Assembly: GCF_000620845.1 (NCBI RefSeq)
Contig: NZ_KK211189.1
Coordinates: 1,751,662 to 1,815,661 of the forward strand
Source of the DNA: Exiguobacterium marinum DSM 16307
GTDB lineage: Bacteria; Bacillota; Bacilli; Exiguobacteriales; Exiguobacteriaceae
DNA: 64,000 nucleotides
Direction: 5' to 3'
In this document: one piece after another, positions 1-7,038 of the stretch
Position numbering within the stretch: position 1 is the first letter of the stretch
How the letters are laid out: each line of letters opens with the position of its first letter
Program-made: the position numbers and the translations under genes
The notes under the pieces: generated by a model
What the model saw: the letters and a program-made list of their open reading frames with translations, nothing else
Database searches by the model: none
Told to the model about the DNA's origin: nothing

Positions 1-420
1 GATGAATCAATCCGATTAAATCTTGAGGTGAAGACCGATGTCCTTCGCTACGAAGGGATTGAATCCCGCATCATCGATACAATTGAAATGGCAGGAATCG
101 ACCCATCGCGTATCCTTTTCTCTTCATTCAACCATGAGACGATTCATCGGTTGAAGCAAATGCGTCCAGATATCGAGTGTGCGATTTTATTGGCACAACC
201 CTTATATGACCTTGTCGGATATCTTAAATTTGTGGGAGCCGACTCGGTCCATCCACATATCAATCGCATCACAGATCAAGAAATCGAATGCTTAAAACAA
301 CATGGTATTCCTGTAAGACCTTATACAATCAAGACAGCTAGTGAAATGAAGCGCTGCCTAGCTCTTCAAGTCGATGCCATTTTTGTGAATGATATCGAAT
401 GGGCAAATCAAACCTCTTAG
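1..420 (+). CDS. Glycerophosphodiester phosphodiesterase family protein (C-terminal part, cut by window edge)
   Basis: The frame is open from the first base, so the start lies outside the window; 139 residues are visible. The beginning reads LNLEVKTD, matching the GDPD-family strand whose Glu helps bind the catalytic metal, and the end has SSFNH and DAIFVNDIEWA, typical of the last strands of the GDPD TIM barrel. Known family role: hydrolysis of glycerophosphodiesters to glycerol-3-phosphate and an alcohol. The stop codon lies inside a terminator hairpin, so the transcript ends here. Whether the missing N-terminus has a signal peptide or membrane segments cannot be seen. Confidence 0.82.
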   Translation, partial: DESIRLNLEVKTDVLRYEGIESRIIDTIEMAGIDPSRILFSSFNHETIHRLKQMRPDIECAILLAQPLYDLVGYLKFVGADSVHPHINRITDQEIECLKQHGIPVRPYTIKTASEMKRCLALQVDAIFVNDIEWANQTS

Positions 421-440
421 TCGCAGACTAAGGGGTTTTA
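411..440 (+). terminator. Rho-independent terminator after the GDPD gene
   Basis: Arms CCTCTTAGTC and GACTAAGGGG around a GCA loop, followed by TTTTA. The stem overlaps the stop codon of the upstream gene. Confidence 0.75.
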
Positions 441-571
441 CTTTATCGAGATTGGGAATCTAAAATAGTGTAGAGGTTGCGCTTTCATTCCATAACATAT
501 CGGAGCACATTCAGGACATAGTGTCCCCTTTACGTCACTGTCGGATTGTCTTAAGTTTAAGATGTCACCGA

Positions 572-594
572 GCTACATAGCAATCAGATGTAGC
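572..594. promoter_or_regulatory. Inverted repeat upstream of the DUF4397 gene
   Basis: GCTACAT, nine bases, then ATGTAGC, followed at 601-608 by another TGTAGCAC that directly repeats 589-596. It lies about 75 bases before the ribosome site of the next gene, in a 228-base non-coding stretch where I could not place a convincing promoter. It may be an operator, but nothing identifies the protein. Confidence 0.28.
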
Positions 595-668
595 ACACCA
601 TGTAGCACTGCATCACACTTATTGTATGCAAGTCGTAGGTTACCGTAGAAAAAAGGAGGATATTTCAC

Positions 669-1466
669 ATGAAGAAGTTGATGTCTTTACTTGGTACACT
701 AGCACTGGCTTTCGCGTTCATCTTACCGGTTAGCGCCGATGGACATGAAAATGCGATGGTCCGTGTGCTACATGCTTCACCTGATGCACCGGCAGTTGAC
801 GTGTATGTGGATGGGGAAGTCGCGGTCGAGGGAGCAGAATTCAAAGACCTCACTGACTACTTGACTCTTCCTGCTGGAGATTACAACGTTGAGATCAAGC
901 CAGCAGGTGACGCAGAAACAGTCGTCGTTGCAGCAGACCTTTCAATCGAGGCAGGCAAATTCTACACAGCTGCTGCGATTGGACAACTTGAAAACATCGA
1001 AATCGCTGCAATGGAAGACGATGCGAACTTCGAAGACGGTAAATCAAAAGTTCGCGTTGCTCACTTCGCACCGGATGCTCCAGCAGTTGATGTAGCACCT
1101 AAAGGTGGAGACCCACTATTCTCAAACCTCGAGTTCAAAGCAGTAAGTGATTACGGCACACTCGATGCCGGCACGTATGACCTTGAAGTTCGTCCAGCGG
1201 GGGCGACCGATGTCGTCAAAGCACTTGATGGTGTCGCACTCGAAAGTGGTATGAACTATACGGCATTCGCTATCGGACTCCTTGAAGGAGAACCAGCGTT
1301 TGAAGTACTCCTCGCTGCAGATGGCGGAGAAATGGCGATGGCTCCTGAGACTGGACAAGGTGGTCTCGCTCAAACAGCATCAATGAACTGGTTGCTCGCA
1401 GCAGCGGTAGTTGGAGCGGCAGCGGCAGGATTCTACGTCTTTCGTCGTCAGAAGCAAGACGCTTAA
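669..1466 (+). CDS. DUF4397 surface protein with sortase-type sorting signal
   Basis: A 265-residue exported protein. It starts with a clear signal peptide (MKKLMSLLGTLALAFAF, cleavage likely near VSADG). Two DUF4397 repeats follow, beginning around residues 30 and 127; both carry the hallmark SPDAPAVDV/APDAPAVDV. Near the C-terminus there is APETGQGG, then LAQTA, a hydrophobic helix and the basic tail RRQK, which is the layout of a cell-wall sorting signal with Ala in place of the usual Leu of LPxTG. The AAAAGGAGG ribosome site at about 650-659 fixes the start. A class F sortase gene overlaps its 3' end, so the two probably work as substrate and dedicated enzyme. The ligand or function of DUF4397 domains is not known to me. 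Confidence 0.85.
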   Translation: MKKLMSLLGTLALAFAFILPVSADGHENAMVRVLHASPDAPAVDVYVDGEVAVEGAEFKDLTDYLTLPAGDYNVEIKPAGDAETVVVAADLSIEAGKFYTAAAIGQLENIEIAAMEDDANFEDGKSKVRVAHFAPDAPAVDVAPKGGDPLFSNLEFKAVSDYGTLDAGTYDLEVRPAGATDVVKALDGVALESGMNYTAFAIGLLEGEPAFEVLLAADGGEMAMAPETGQGGLAQTASMNWLLAAAVVGAAAAGFYVFRRQKQDA

Positions 1467-2058
1467 GCTCATCTTTTTAGGAACCATCACATTTTTCCTA
1501 TTGAGTGCTCAGGCCGATGCACCTGATCGATCATTCGTCATGCCGATGGCTGACTTCGCTAAACCAATCGTCTTGACGTCAAAACAGGTCGATCGTCAAT
1601 CCTTTCATTCGAATAGTTTTGTCCCGTCCCGGCTTGTGATTCCATCAATCGATGTTGATGCATCGATTGAAGCAGTCGGGAAGGATGATGCTGGACGGAT
1701 GGATACTCCGGCTGACGTAAATCAAGTTGGCTGGTATCAATACGGTGCGAAGGCAGGCGCAACAGGAAATGTTGTGTTATCCGGTCATCTCGATGACTTG
1801 AACGGTCCCGCCATCTTTTCGAACCTTGATCAACTTCCAATTGGAGAAGTGGTGACGCTCCAAAGAAAGGGTCAAGTCGCAACATATGAAGTCGTCAGTG
1901 TAAAACAATATCGCCTTGAACAAGTTCCGCTCGCTTCGATTTTTGCGGCCACTCAGGCAAAACGGATTCAACTGATTACTTGCGCGGGACCATACGATGA
2001 GAAGCTAGGATATCGTGACCGGATCGTTGTCACAGCACACTTGATTGAAACGAAATAA
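1411..2058 (+). CDS. Class F sortase
   Basis: Sortase-fold transpeptidase expected to cut a C-terminal sorting signal and anchor the protein on the cell surface. Catalytic landmarks are visible: His in SGHLDDLNGPAIF, Cys in LITCAGPYDE and Arg in YRDRIVVTAH. The N-terminus has one hydrophobic anchor (LIFLGTITFFLLSAQA). The start is unusual: the only in-frame start that keeps the basic residues and the anchor is a TTG at 1411, 56 bases inside the upstream DUF4397 gene and without a good ribosome site, so translation is probably coupled; a TTG at 1501 would lose the anchor. Length, about 215 residues, is normal for class F. Terminates at a strong hairpin. Confidence 0.82.
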   Translation: MERQRQDSTSFVVRSKTLKLIFLGTITFFLLSAQADAPDRSFVMPMADFAKPIVLTSKQVDRQSFHSNSFVPSRLVIPSIDVDASIEAVGKDDAGRMDTPADVNQVGWYQYGAKAGATGNVVLSGHLDDLNGPAIFSNLDQLPIGEVVTLQRKGQVATYEVVSVKQYRLEQVPLASIFAATQAKRIQLITCAGPYDEKLGYRDRIVVTAHLIETK

Positions 2059-2060
2059 AC

Positions 2061-2099
2061 AAAGGAGATGCGAATCAAAGATTCGCATCTCCTTTTAAA
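2061..2099 (+). terminator. Terminator after the sortase gene
   Basis: A 16-base perfect inverted repeat, AAAGGAGATGCGAATC with its complement, separated by AAA and followed by TTTTA. Confidence 0.85.
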
Positions 2100-2102
2100 G
2101 TA

Positions 2103-2137
2103 AAACAGACCCCGCCCGTCAAGGGTGAGGTCTGTTT
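2103..2137 (-). terminator. Terminator of the marR-like gene
   Basis: Arms AAACAGACC/GGTCTGTTT with an inner CCC/GGG stem; on the minus strand it is followed by TTTTAC. It lies just after the stop codon of the minus-strand regulator. Confidence 0.7.
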
Positions 2138-2142
2138 ATAGG

Positions 2143-2580
2143 TTAAGCATCCATACGATCTAATAATTTTGAGAGTAAAATGAGTTCGTCATCTGAAAAA
2201 TCAGTAAACACTTCTAACAAATATTCGATTTTCATGCTCTCTAGCGTCTCAAACAACTCACGACCGGCATCGGTCGCCTGAAGTTCAACGACACGGCGGT
2301 CACGCTCGCTACGCTCGCGAGAGATTAAGCCCTTTTTCGTTAACTCATCAGCGAGTGCTGTAATCATTGAAGCCGAAAATTGAAACTCGTTTGACAGTGC
2401 AGAGGCGATTTGAGGACTCTGTTGACAAAGAGAACGTAGAATGAAGAATTCATTGCGGGTCAAGTATTGTGAGAACATCGAACGGAGATTTTTTTTAACT
2501 CCGCGATAGTTCATTCGGATTCCACGTTCAGCATCAGCGACGAGCTGACGACGTGAAGTGGTCTGTACAGGTGTGGTCAT
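2143..2580 (-). CDS. MarR family transcriptional regulator
   Basis: A 145-residue winged-helix regulator. The recognition region (SNEFQFSASMITALADELTKKGLI) and the basic wing RERSERDRRVVELQATDAG are characteristic of MarR; the C-terminal helix (DDELILLSKLLDRMD) would form the dimer. MarR proteins usually bind an inverted repeat in their own promoter and release it on ligand binding. A short inverted repeat, AAACTA-N5-TAGTTT, overlaps the ribosome site immediately upstream. It follows the RelA/SpoT-domain gene in the same direction with an 87-base gap, so its target may be only itself or that neighbour; the ligand is unknown. Confidence 0.85.
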   Translation of the reverse strand: MTTPVQTTSRRQLVADAERGIRMNYRGVKKNLRSMFSQYLTRNEFFILRSLCQQSPQIASALSNEFQFSASMITALADELTKKGLISRERSERDRRVVELQATDAGRELFETLESMKIEYLLEVFTDFSDDELILLSKLLDRMDA

Positions 2581-2585
2581 CCTCT

Positions 2586-2602
2586 AAACTACCTCCTAGT
2601 TT
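2586..2602 (-). promoter_or_regulatory. Probable MarR autoregulatory operator over the ribosome site
   Basis: On the minus strand AAACTA-GGAGG-TAGTTT, a six-base inverted repeat whose spacer is the Shine-Dalgarno itself. Binding here would block initiation of the marR-like gene. Confidence 0.45.
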
Positions 2603-2667
2603 AATATTATTCATATATACTTCAGAACATAGAAACATTCTACATTAAAAAGGTGTTGTCTGTAAAG

Positions 2668-3726
2668 TTATAGCGGCTCGTCTTTCACTCTAATTTGTTG
2701 AATGATGTCTTCGTAATGCTTTAGGTCCGGGTAGAAGCGTCTAAAGAAGAATTCGATTTGCGATTCATCTCCTTCTGCCAGAAGTTTTGCAAGCACGGCG
2801 TAAACAACTCCCATTCCTTGTCTTGGTAAAAGAGAAGAAGGAAGAAGCGTCGCACATTGGATGGCTTGCGTGAAATAAGTTGAGAGCGTATCACTTAAGT
2901 CTTTGAATGTCCGAATATCTGCGTAATGGAACATGCGTGTCAGTTCGACGATGGCCGAGAGGTCGGTTTCGAGTAACCACTCACTCTTAAAGATGGCGTT
3001 ATCCAACTTTTCAACGACTTTGTCATTCGCGATATAATAATTCAAATTATCACGTGTAATCGCCACTTTCTCAGGAGACTCAAGAATCTGTTCCACCGTT
3101 TCTTGTTCGAATGTCCTTAATTGTTTCCGGATGTTCACGAACTCAGAATCAGCAATCTCCAACAGACCGGCGACTCGGCTGAAGCTGCGTTTAATCTCAG
3201 GCGGGACAGCGTTGGGATTTTTGTATCCAAGGTCATGCTCAATCTCAGCCCAAGCATGTTGCAAAATCGAGCGGACTTGAATCTCTGCCTCTTTTTCCGC
3301 AAAGCGACGATATTCGCCAAGTGCGAGTCGTTTGTCACTCAACTCCACGACGTAATGTACAGAAAGATAACCAAATTCATTGGAGTCAAGCAATGTCGAT
3401 TTATCAATCGATTGTTCTCGATCGATGGTGAACTCATCTTCTAAAATTTGGGCAACGGTCCTCACATCATCATGAAAGTACGTAACAATACGAATTCCTG
3501 CCAAATCCTGTACATCACGTAAGGACCGATATTGGTAAGGTTTTCGGGATAGCTTCGCAAATAGACTATCTGCTTCTTTGGCACGGGCAACGATTGAATG
3601 AAACTGAATACCGGCTTCTGTCAATAGTTCGCTGAGGAGTGCTTTCAGCTTCGTCGCAAATGCTTCATAGTCTTCCTTTTCATTCAAATATTCGAGCATG
3701 ATTGTATTTAGATCTTGTTTAGGCAC
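2668..3726 (-). CDS. RelA/SpoT-domain protein (putative GTP pyrophosphokinase, single-domain with long C-terminal extension)
   Basis: About 352 residues. Residues ~45-190 carry the alarmone synthetase signature: VARAKEADSLFAKLSRK (ATP-binding basic helix), DVQDLAGIRIVTYFHDD, EFGYLSVHYVV and EIQVRSILQHAWAEIEHD. No HD hydrolase, TGS or ACT domains are visible, so it is not a long Rel; yet it is longer than YjbM/YwaC-type small synthetases (about 210 residues) by a ~150-residue helical C-terminus of unknown role. Known chemistry of the family is pyrophosphate transfer from ATP to GDP/GTP (some toxic members use tRNA or adenine nucleotides). The start was set at the GTG at 3726, nine bases after AAGGAG; the GTG at 3735 directly abuts that site. 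Confidence 0.8.
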   Translation of the reverse strand: MPKQDLNTIMLEYLNEKEDYEAFATKLKALLSELLTEAGIQFHSIVARAKEADSLFAKLSRKPYQYRSLRDVQDLAGIRIVTYFHDDVRTVAQILEDEFTIDREQSIDKSTLLDSNEFGYLSVHYVVELSDKRLALGEYRRFAEKEAEIQVRSILQHAWAEIEHDLGYKNPNAVPPEIKRSFSRVAGLLEIADSEFVNIRKQLRTFEQETVEQILESPEKVAITRDNLNYYIANDKVVEKLDNAIFKSEWLLETDLSAIVELTRMFHYADIRTFKDLSDTLSTYFTQAIQCATLLPSSLLPRQGMGVVYAVLAKLLAEGDESQIEFFFRRFYPDLKHYEDIIQQIRVKDEPL

Positions 3727-3824
3727 GAAAATCACTCCTTTTCTCTATCAATAGTATATCATCTCAAACGAGAAACGATATGGTAGCATACGTATGATGA
3801 GAGGTTTGGAAGGAGATGATATAT

Positions 3825-4040
3825 ATGCATGTCTTTCAATCGGCAGAGAAAGAGAAGATTGAAATCATCGCAGGCTTATTGCAACAGGCAGGATATCGGA
3901 TATCCCGTATCCGAGAAGTCGAGAATCAGTTCACGGTAACCGCTCGATTAGAAGGGCGAACAGGGATTGAGGATGAATGTGAGCGAATTCAGGGAATCGT
4001 ACAACACTTTGATATCGAAGTGTGGGCAATCCACGAATAA
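3825..4040 (+). CDS. Small hypothetical protein, 71 aa
   Basis: Begins MHVFQSAEKEKIEIIAGLLQQAG and ends EVWAIHE; alternating strand/helix pattern reminiscent of a small ferredoxin-like alpha/beta domain, but I do not recognise the family. The ATG at 3825 is nine bases after AGGAG; an earlier ATG at 3816 touches that site. It is transcribed divergently from the RelA/SpoT-domain gene, with about 90 bases between them. No signal peptide or membrane segment. Confidence 0.6.
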   Translation: MHVFQSAEKEKIEIIAGLLQQAGYRISRIREVENQFTVTARLEGRTGIEDECERIQGIVQHFDIEVWAIHE

Positions 4041-4055
4041 ACCATAGGGGTTCAT

Positions 4056-4080
4056 GTTTATCACCTCACTTTTGGGGAAT
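4056..4080 (+). promoter_or_regulatory. Sigma-B type promoter of yflT-like gene
   Basis: GTTTAT, 13 bases, GGGAAT, agreeing with the general-stress consensus GTTTAA-N12..14-GGGWAW. It lies 47 bases before the start of a general stress protein of the YflT family, which is what one would expect of a sigma-B target. Confidence 0.72.
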
Positions 4081-4127
4081 AGTAAAAATAGTAAAATTAT
4101 GAGTGTGAACGTCTAGGAGGATGGGGC

Positions 4128-4448
4128 ATGATAGAAACAAGAGTAGTGAATGATATGACGACAGTCGACCATGAAGTAAATGAAATGGTTTCAGGAGGTT
4201 GTGTGAACGAACACATCTATTTGTTCGCAAAAGACGAGGAATTGACAGTTCGATTGGCTGCAGAAGCGGGGGTTCAATCGTATCGTATCCCTGAGAAGGG
4301 AATGTTCGAGTCGCTTCTCTCCAAATTTACAAGCAATTCAGATGATCGAATGGAACAGATGGAGAGCCTAGGGTTAACAAAAGAGATGGTAGATTCCCTC
4401 GAACGTGAGATTCAGGACGGTAAAATTGTTTTAGTTTGCGATAAATGA
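4128..4448 (+). CDS. yflT: General stress protein, YflT/GSP17M family
   Basis: A 106-residue cytosolic protein. HIYLFAKDEELTVRLAAEAGV and the C-terminal EREIQDGKIVLVCDK match the YflT (heat-induced stress protein) domain. The family is part of the general stress regulon in Bacillus; its biochemical role is not established. A sigma-B-like promoter stands upstream and AGGAGG precedes the ATG. Followed by a compact terminator. Confidence 0.8.
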   Translation: MIETRVVNDMTTVDHEVNEMVSGGCVNEHIYLFAKDEELTVRLAAEAGVQSYRIPEKGMFESLLSKFTSNSDDRMEQMESLGLTKEMVDSLEREIQDGKIVLVCDK

Positions 4449-4450
4449 CG

Positions 4451-4478
4451 ATGGACCGGTACCCCGGTCCATTTTTAT
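4451..4478 (+). terminator. Terminator after yflT-like gene
   Basis: ATGGACCGG and CCGGTCCAT around a TACC loop, then TTTTATTTT. Confidence 0.85.
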
Positions 4479-5512
4479 TTTGTTTGGTAGTATGCATTCA
4501 CAATGCGACGTAATGATTGATGATCGAGTCGAAGTGGTGAAAATCCTGCATCCCGAAGCAACTGCTTCGTATTTTCATCATAGAACTTAATATTGCGATT
4601 CAAGTACGGATTGAATACTTTGACCATATCGTTAAAAGACTGTTCGATGGAACTGAGTGTGGATGTCGGTGTCTCAGAAATCATCAAATGTGGGAAAGAT
4701 AATGACTCTTTCATAAAATCGAGCATCGTCTCATTTCGTGGGGGCGTATCATTCGTCACGTTATAGATGGTACCCGCTTTCGCATGCTCAATGGCTGCTA
4801 AGAGCACATCTGTCACATAATCGACCGGAACGAGGTTCGAAGTACCTGTTGCAGATCCAATCAGGCGAAGGGACTCAAAGTCGTGACCCCGGCGCACAAG
4901 TTTGCGTTTGAATAGTTCGAGGGCGCGCATGTATCCATACATCGTAAATTTTGAATCAGCCTCACCTGTCTTTGAGTCGCCGACGATGATCGCCGGTCGG
5001 AAGATGGAAACCTCAAGCGCTTCACGCGAGTCCCAGACCGCCCGTTCGGCGTGCGCCTTGCTCTCTTCGTATGGGTTTAAAAATGATTGCGACACATCGT
5101 ACAAAGTCTCACCACCGATTTCTTTTGCGCCGAGCGTATAGGCCGTACTCACATGGAAGAAGCGGCGGCAATTGAGCGCCTTGGCCAATCGCAGGGCCTC
5201 TTTCGTCCCGGTCAAATTGGTTTCAAACAGAGCTTCACGTAGTTCTTCATCAAATTTGACGAGTGCCGCCATGTGTAGAAATAAATCAACCTTTCCTCTG
5301 TGAGAGTCGATGAAGCGTTCATCAGCACCGAGTGCATGCGCCGTCAAATCCCCTTGCAATACATCTATCATCTCGCGTTCCTCAGTCGTGAACTGAGCGT
5401 TTACCTTTTCTGGCGTTCGTGCGAGCATACAGATGCGATGCCCACGACCAATCAACTCTTTGGCGAGACGTCCTCCTAAAAATCCAGTTCCACCAGTCAT
5501 AAATATATACAA
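4475..5512 (-). CDS. NAD(P)-dependent SDR/epimerase-type oxidoreductase (thioester reductase-like)
   Basis: About 345 residues of extended SDR. The Rossmann motif MTGGTGFLGGRL is at the very N-terminus, followed by DLFLHMAALVKF, the Tyr/Lys pair in NPYEESKAHAE (YxxxK) and FRPAIIVGDSKTGE, a pattern of the NAD-binding-4/thioester-reductase-like branch. Substrate is unknown. I start it at TTG 5512, seven bases after AGGGAG; the frame extends to an ATG at 5536 but that has no ribosome site. Stands alone, convergent with the yflT-like gene. Confidence 0.78.
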   Translation of the reverse strand: MYIFMTGGTGFLGGRLAKELIGRGHRICMLARTPEKVNAQFTTEEREMIDVLQGDLTAHALGADERFIDSHRGKVDLFLHMAALVKFDEELREALFETNLTGTKEALRLAKALNCRRFFHVSTAYTLGAKEIGGETLYDVSQSFLNPYEESKAHAERAVWDSREALEVSIFRPAIIVGDSKTGEADSKFTMYGYMRALELFKRKLVRRGHDFESLRLIGSATGTSNLVPVDYVTDVLLAAIEHAKAGTIYNVTNDTPPRNETMLDFMKESLSFPHLMISETPTSTLSSIEQSFNDMVKVFNPYLNRNIKFYDENTKQLLRDAGFSPLRLDHQSLRRIVNAYYQTK

Positions 5513-5701
5513 TCGCGTTCTCCCTTTCTGTGACATTCTGCATCCATCATATCAAGTCTCGGCTGATGTAGCCACTTTGCCTCTTTTGAAATTTCATGTT
5601 TAGAAAAAAACGAAGTCGGTTATGAACTATAGAGAAGCGTACGAACGGTGCGTAAAGACAGCTTGCCTGTCAAATCCATTGAAGTGAGGTTTTTTTGAAT
5701 C

Positions 5702-6997
5702 ATGGCAAATCTATTCGGAACAGACAAGGATGACGCAAAGAAGAAGCAACAAGACATTGAGAAAACGGTACAAGAGAAAAATGTTACCCAAATCCATCTA
5801 TACTTTTCAGATGTACTCGGTGATTTGAAACTCTTGACGCTTTCGGCAAAATTGTTGCCAGAAGTATTTGAAGGAAAAACGATGTTTGATGGCTCCTCCA
5901 TCAATGGGTTCTCTTCCATCAAAAACTCTGACTTATTCTTGAGACCGGATTTAGATCGTCCACGGTATGAACAAGATGGTGATGAGAATATTTTGGCATT
6001 CTTCTGCGATGTTTGCACACCAGAAGGCGAACGATACGAATATGATCCCCGGAACGTATTGAAAGATGCGCTCGAACGTGCCGCCAAAGACGGCTATTCG
6101 GTATTCGTTGGTGCAGAGCCAGAATTCTTTATTTTTGACGAAAACGGCGAGTTTTATGATGAAGCTGGTTACTTCTCGACACGTTCAGAAGACAAAGGCT
6201 ATGAAGTACGTCAACATATTGCGAATCGGTTGAGTGAAGTCGGATTTAATATTGAAGCGGTCCACCATGAAGTCGCCCCGGCACAACATGAGATTGGCAT
6301 CAAATATGACGATGCACTCCATACTGCGGATAATATCCAGTTCTTCAAAGAAATCGTCAAGATTGCTGCGAAAGAAAAAGGGGCATCTGTTTCGTTCTTA
6401 CCAAAACCGTTACGTGACGTGAACGGTTCGGGAATGCATCTTAATATCTCGGTATGGAAGAATGATGAATCCGGTAACCCGACAAACAATGCGTTCGACG
6501 AAGTTGATGCGGACTATGGCCTCTCAAAAACAGCTCGTCATTTTATCGAGGGAATTTTAAAGCACGCCCGCGCCACTGCCATCTTTACAAACCCGCTCCC
6601 TGAGTCGTACGAGCGTCTCGTTCCTGGATTTGAGGCTCCAGTCAATATTTGCTGGAGTCCATCGAACCGCAGTTCGATGATTCGTATCCCGGCTTCTCGT
6701 GGAAGTGCGACACGTGTCGAAGTGCGTAATCCTGACCCGAGTGCGAACCCATACTTGGCACTTGCTGCGCTCATTTATGCTGGACTCGAGGGAATCGAAC
6801 AGCAACTTGTTCCGTCTTCTCCGAATGAAGACGACTTGTTCGAATATTCAGCAAAACAGATTGAGAGCCAAGGAATCGCATCACTCCCGGCGACGTTCCA
6901 TGAATCGATTCAATCCCTGAAGCAAGACAACTTTCATGACTACTTTAATCACAATATGGTCGATCGTTACTTGTCACTCATTCAAGTACGAAAATAA
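5702..6997 (+). CDS. Type I glutamine synthetase, divergent paralogue
   Basis: A 431-residue GS-I. Motifs present: MFDGSSINGF, GAEPEFFIFD, VHHEVAPAQHEIG, DVNGSGMHLN, RLVPGFEAP and IRIPASRGSATRVEVR, so metal, ATP and glutamate sites are mostly conserved. It differs from Bacillus GlnA in two visible ways: the position matching feedback residue Arg62 is Ser72 (FSSIKNSD instead of FVRIEESD), and the C-terminus stops at SLIQVRK without the usual WDxxR...WE..Y end. There is no glnR upstream and I see no GlnR box, unlike the normal glnRA operon. It may be an unregulated glutamine synthetase or a gamma-glutamyl-amine ligase. Ribosome site GAGG at a rather long spacing. Confidence 0.85.
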   Translation: MANLFGTDKDDAKKKQQDIEKTVQEKNVTQIHLYFSDVLGDLKLLTLSAKLLPEVFEGKTMFDGSSINGFSSIKNSDLFLRPDLDRPRYEQDGDENILAFFCDVCTPEGERYEYDPRNVLKDALERAAKDGYSVFVGAEPEFFIFDENGEFYDEAGYFSTRSEDKGYEVRQHIANRLSEVGFNIEAVHHEVAPAQHEIGIKYDDALHTADNIQFFKEIVKIAAKEKGASVSFLPKPLRDVNGSGMHLNISVWKNDESGNPTNNAFDEVDADYGLSKTARHFIEGILKHARATAIFTNPLPESYERLVPGFEAPVNICWSPSNRSSMIRIPASRGSATRVEVRNPDPSANPYLALAALIYAGLEGIEQQLVPSSPNEDDLFEYSAKQIESQGIASLPATFHESIQSLKQDNFHDYFNHNMVDRYLSLIQVRK

Positions 6998-7034
6998 AAA
7001 CAAGCCAGCCGCTCTTCAGCGGCTGGCTTGTTTC
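6998..7034. terminator. Bidirectional terminator between glutamine synthetase and POT transporter
   Basis: Sixteen-base arms AAACAAGCCAGCCGCT and complement around CTTC, with A-run and T-run on either side; serves both convergent genes. Confidence 0.9.
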
Positions 7035-7038
7035 ATGA

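Noticed and set aside
5537-5701. GlnR box or glutamine riboswitch before the glutamine synthetase
   Set aside because: No TGTNA-N7-TNACA repeat and no glutamine-aptamer pattern could be recognised.
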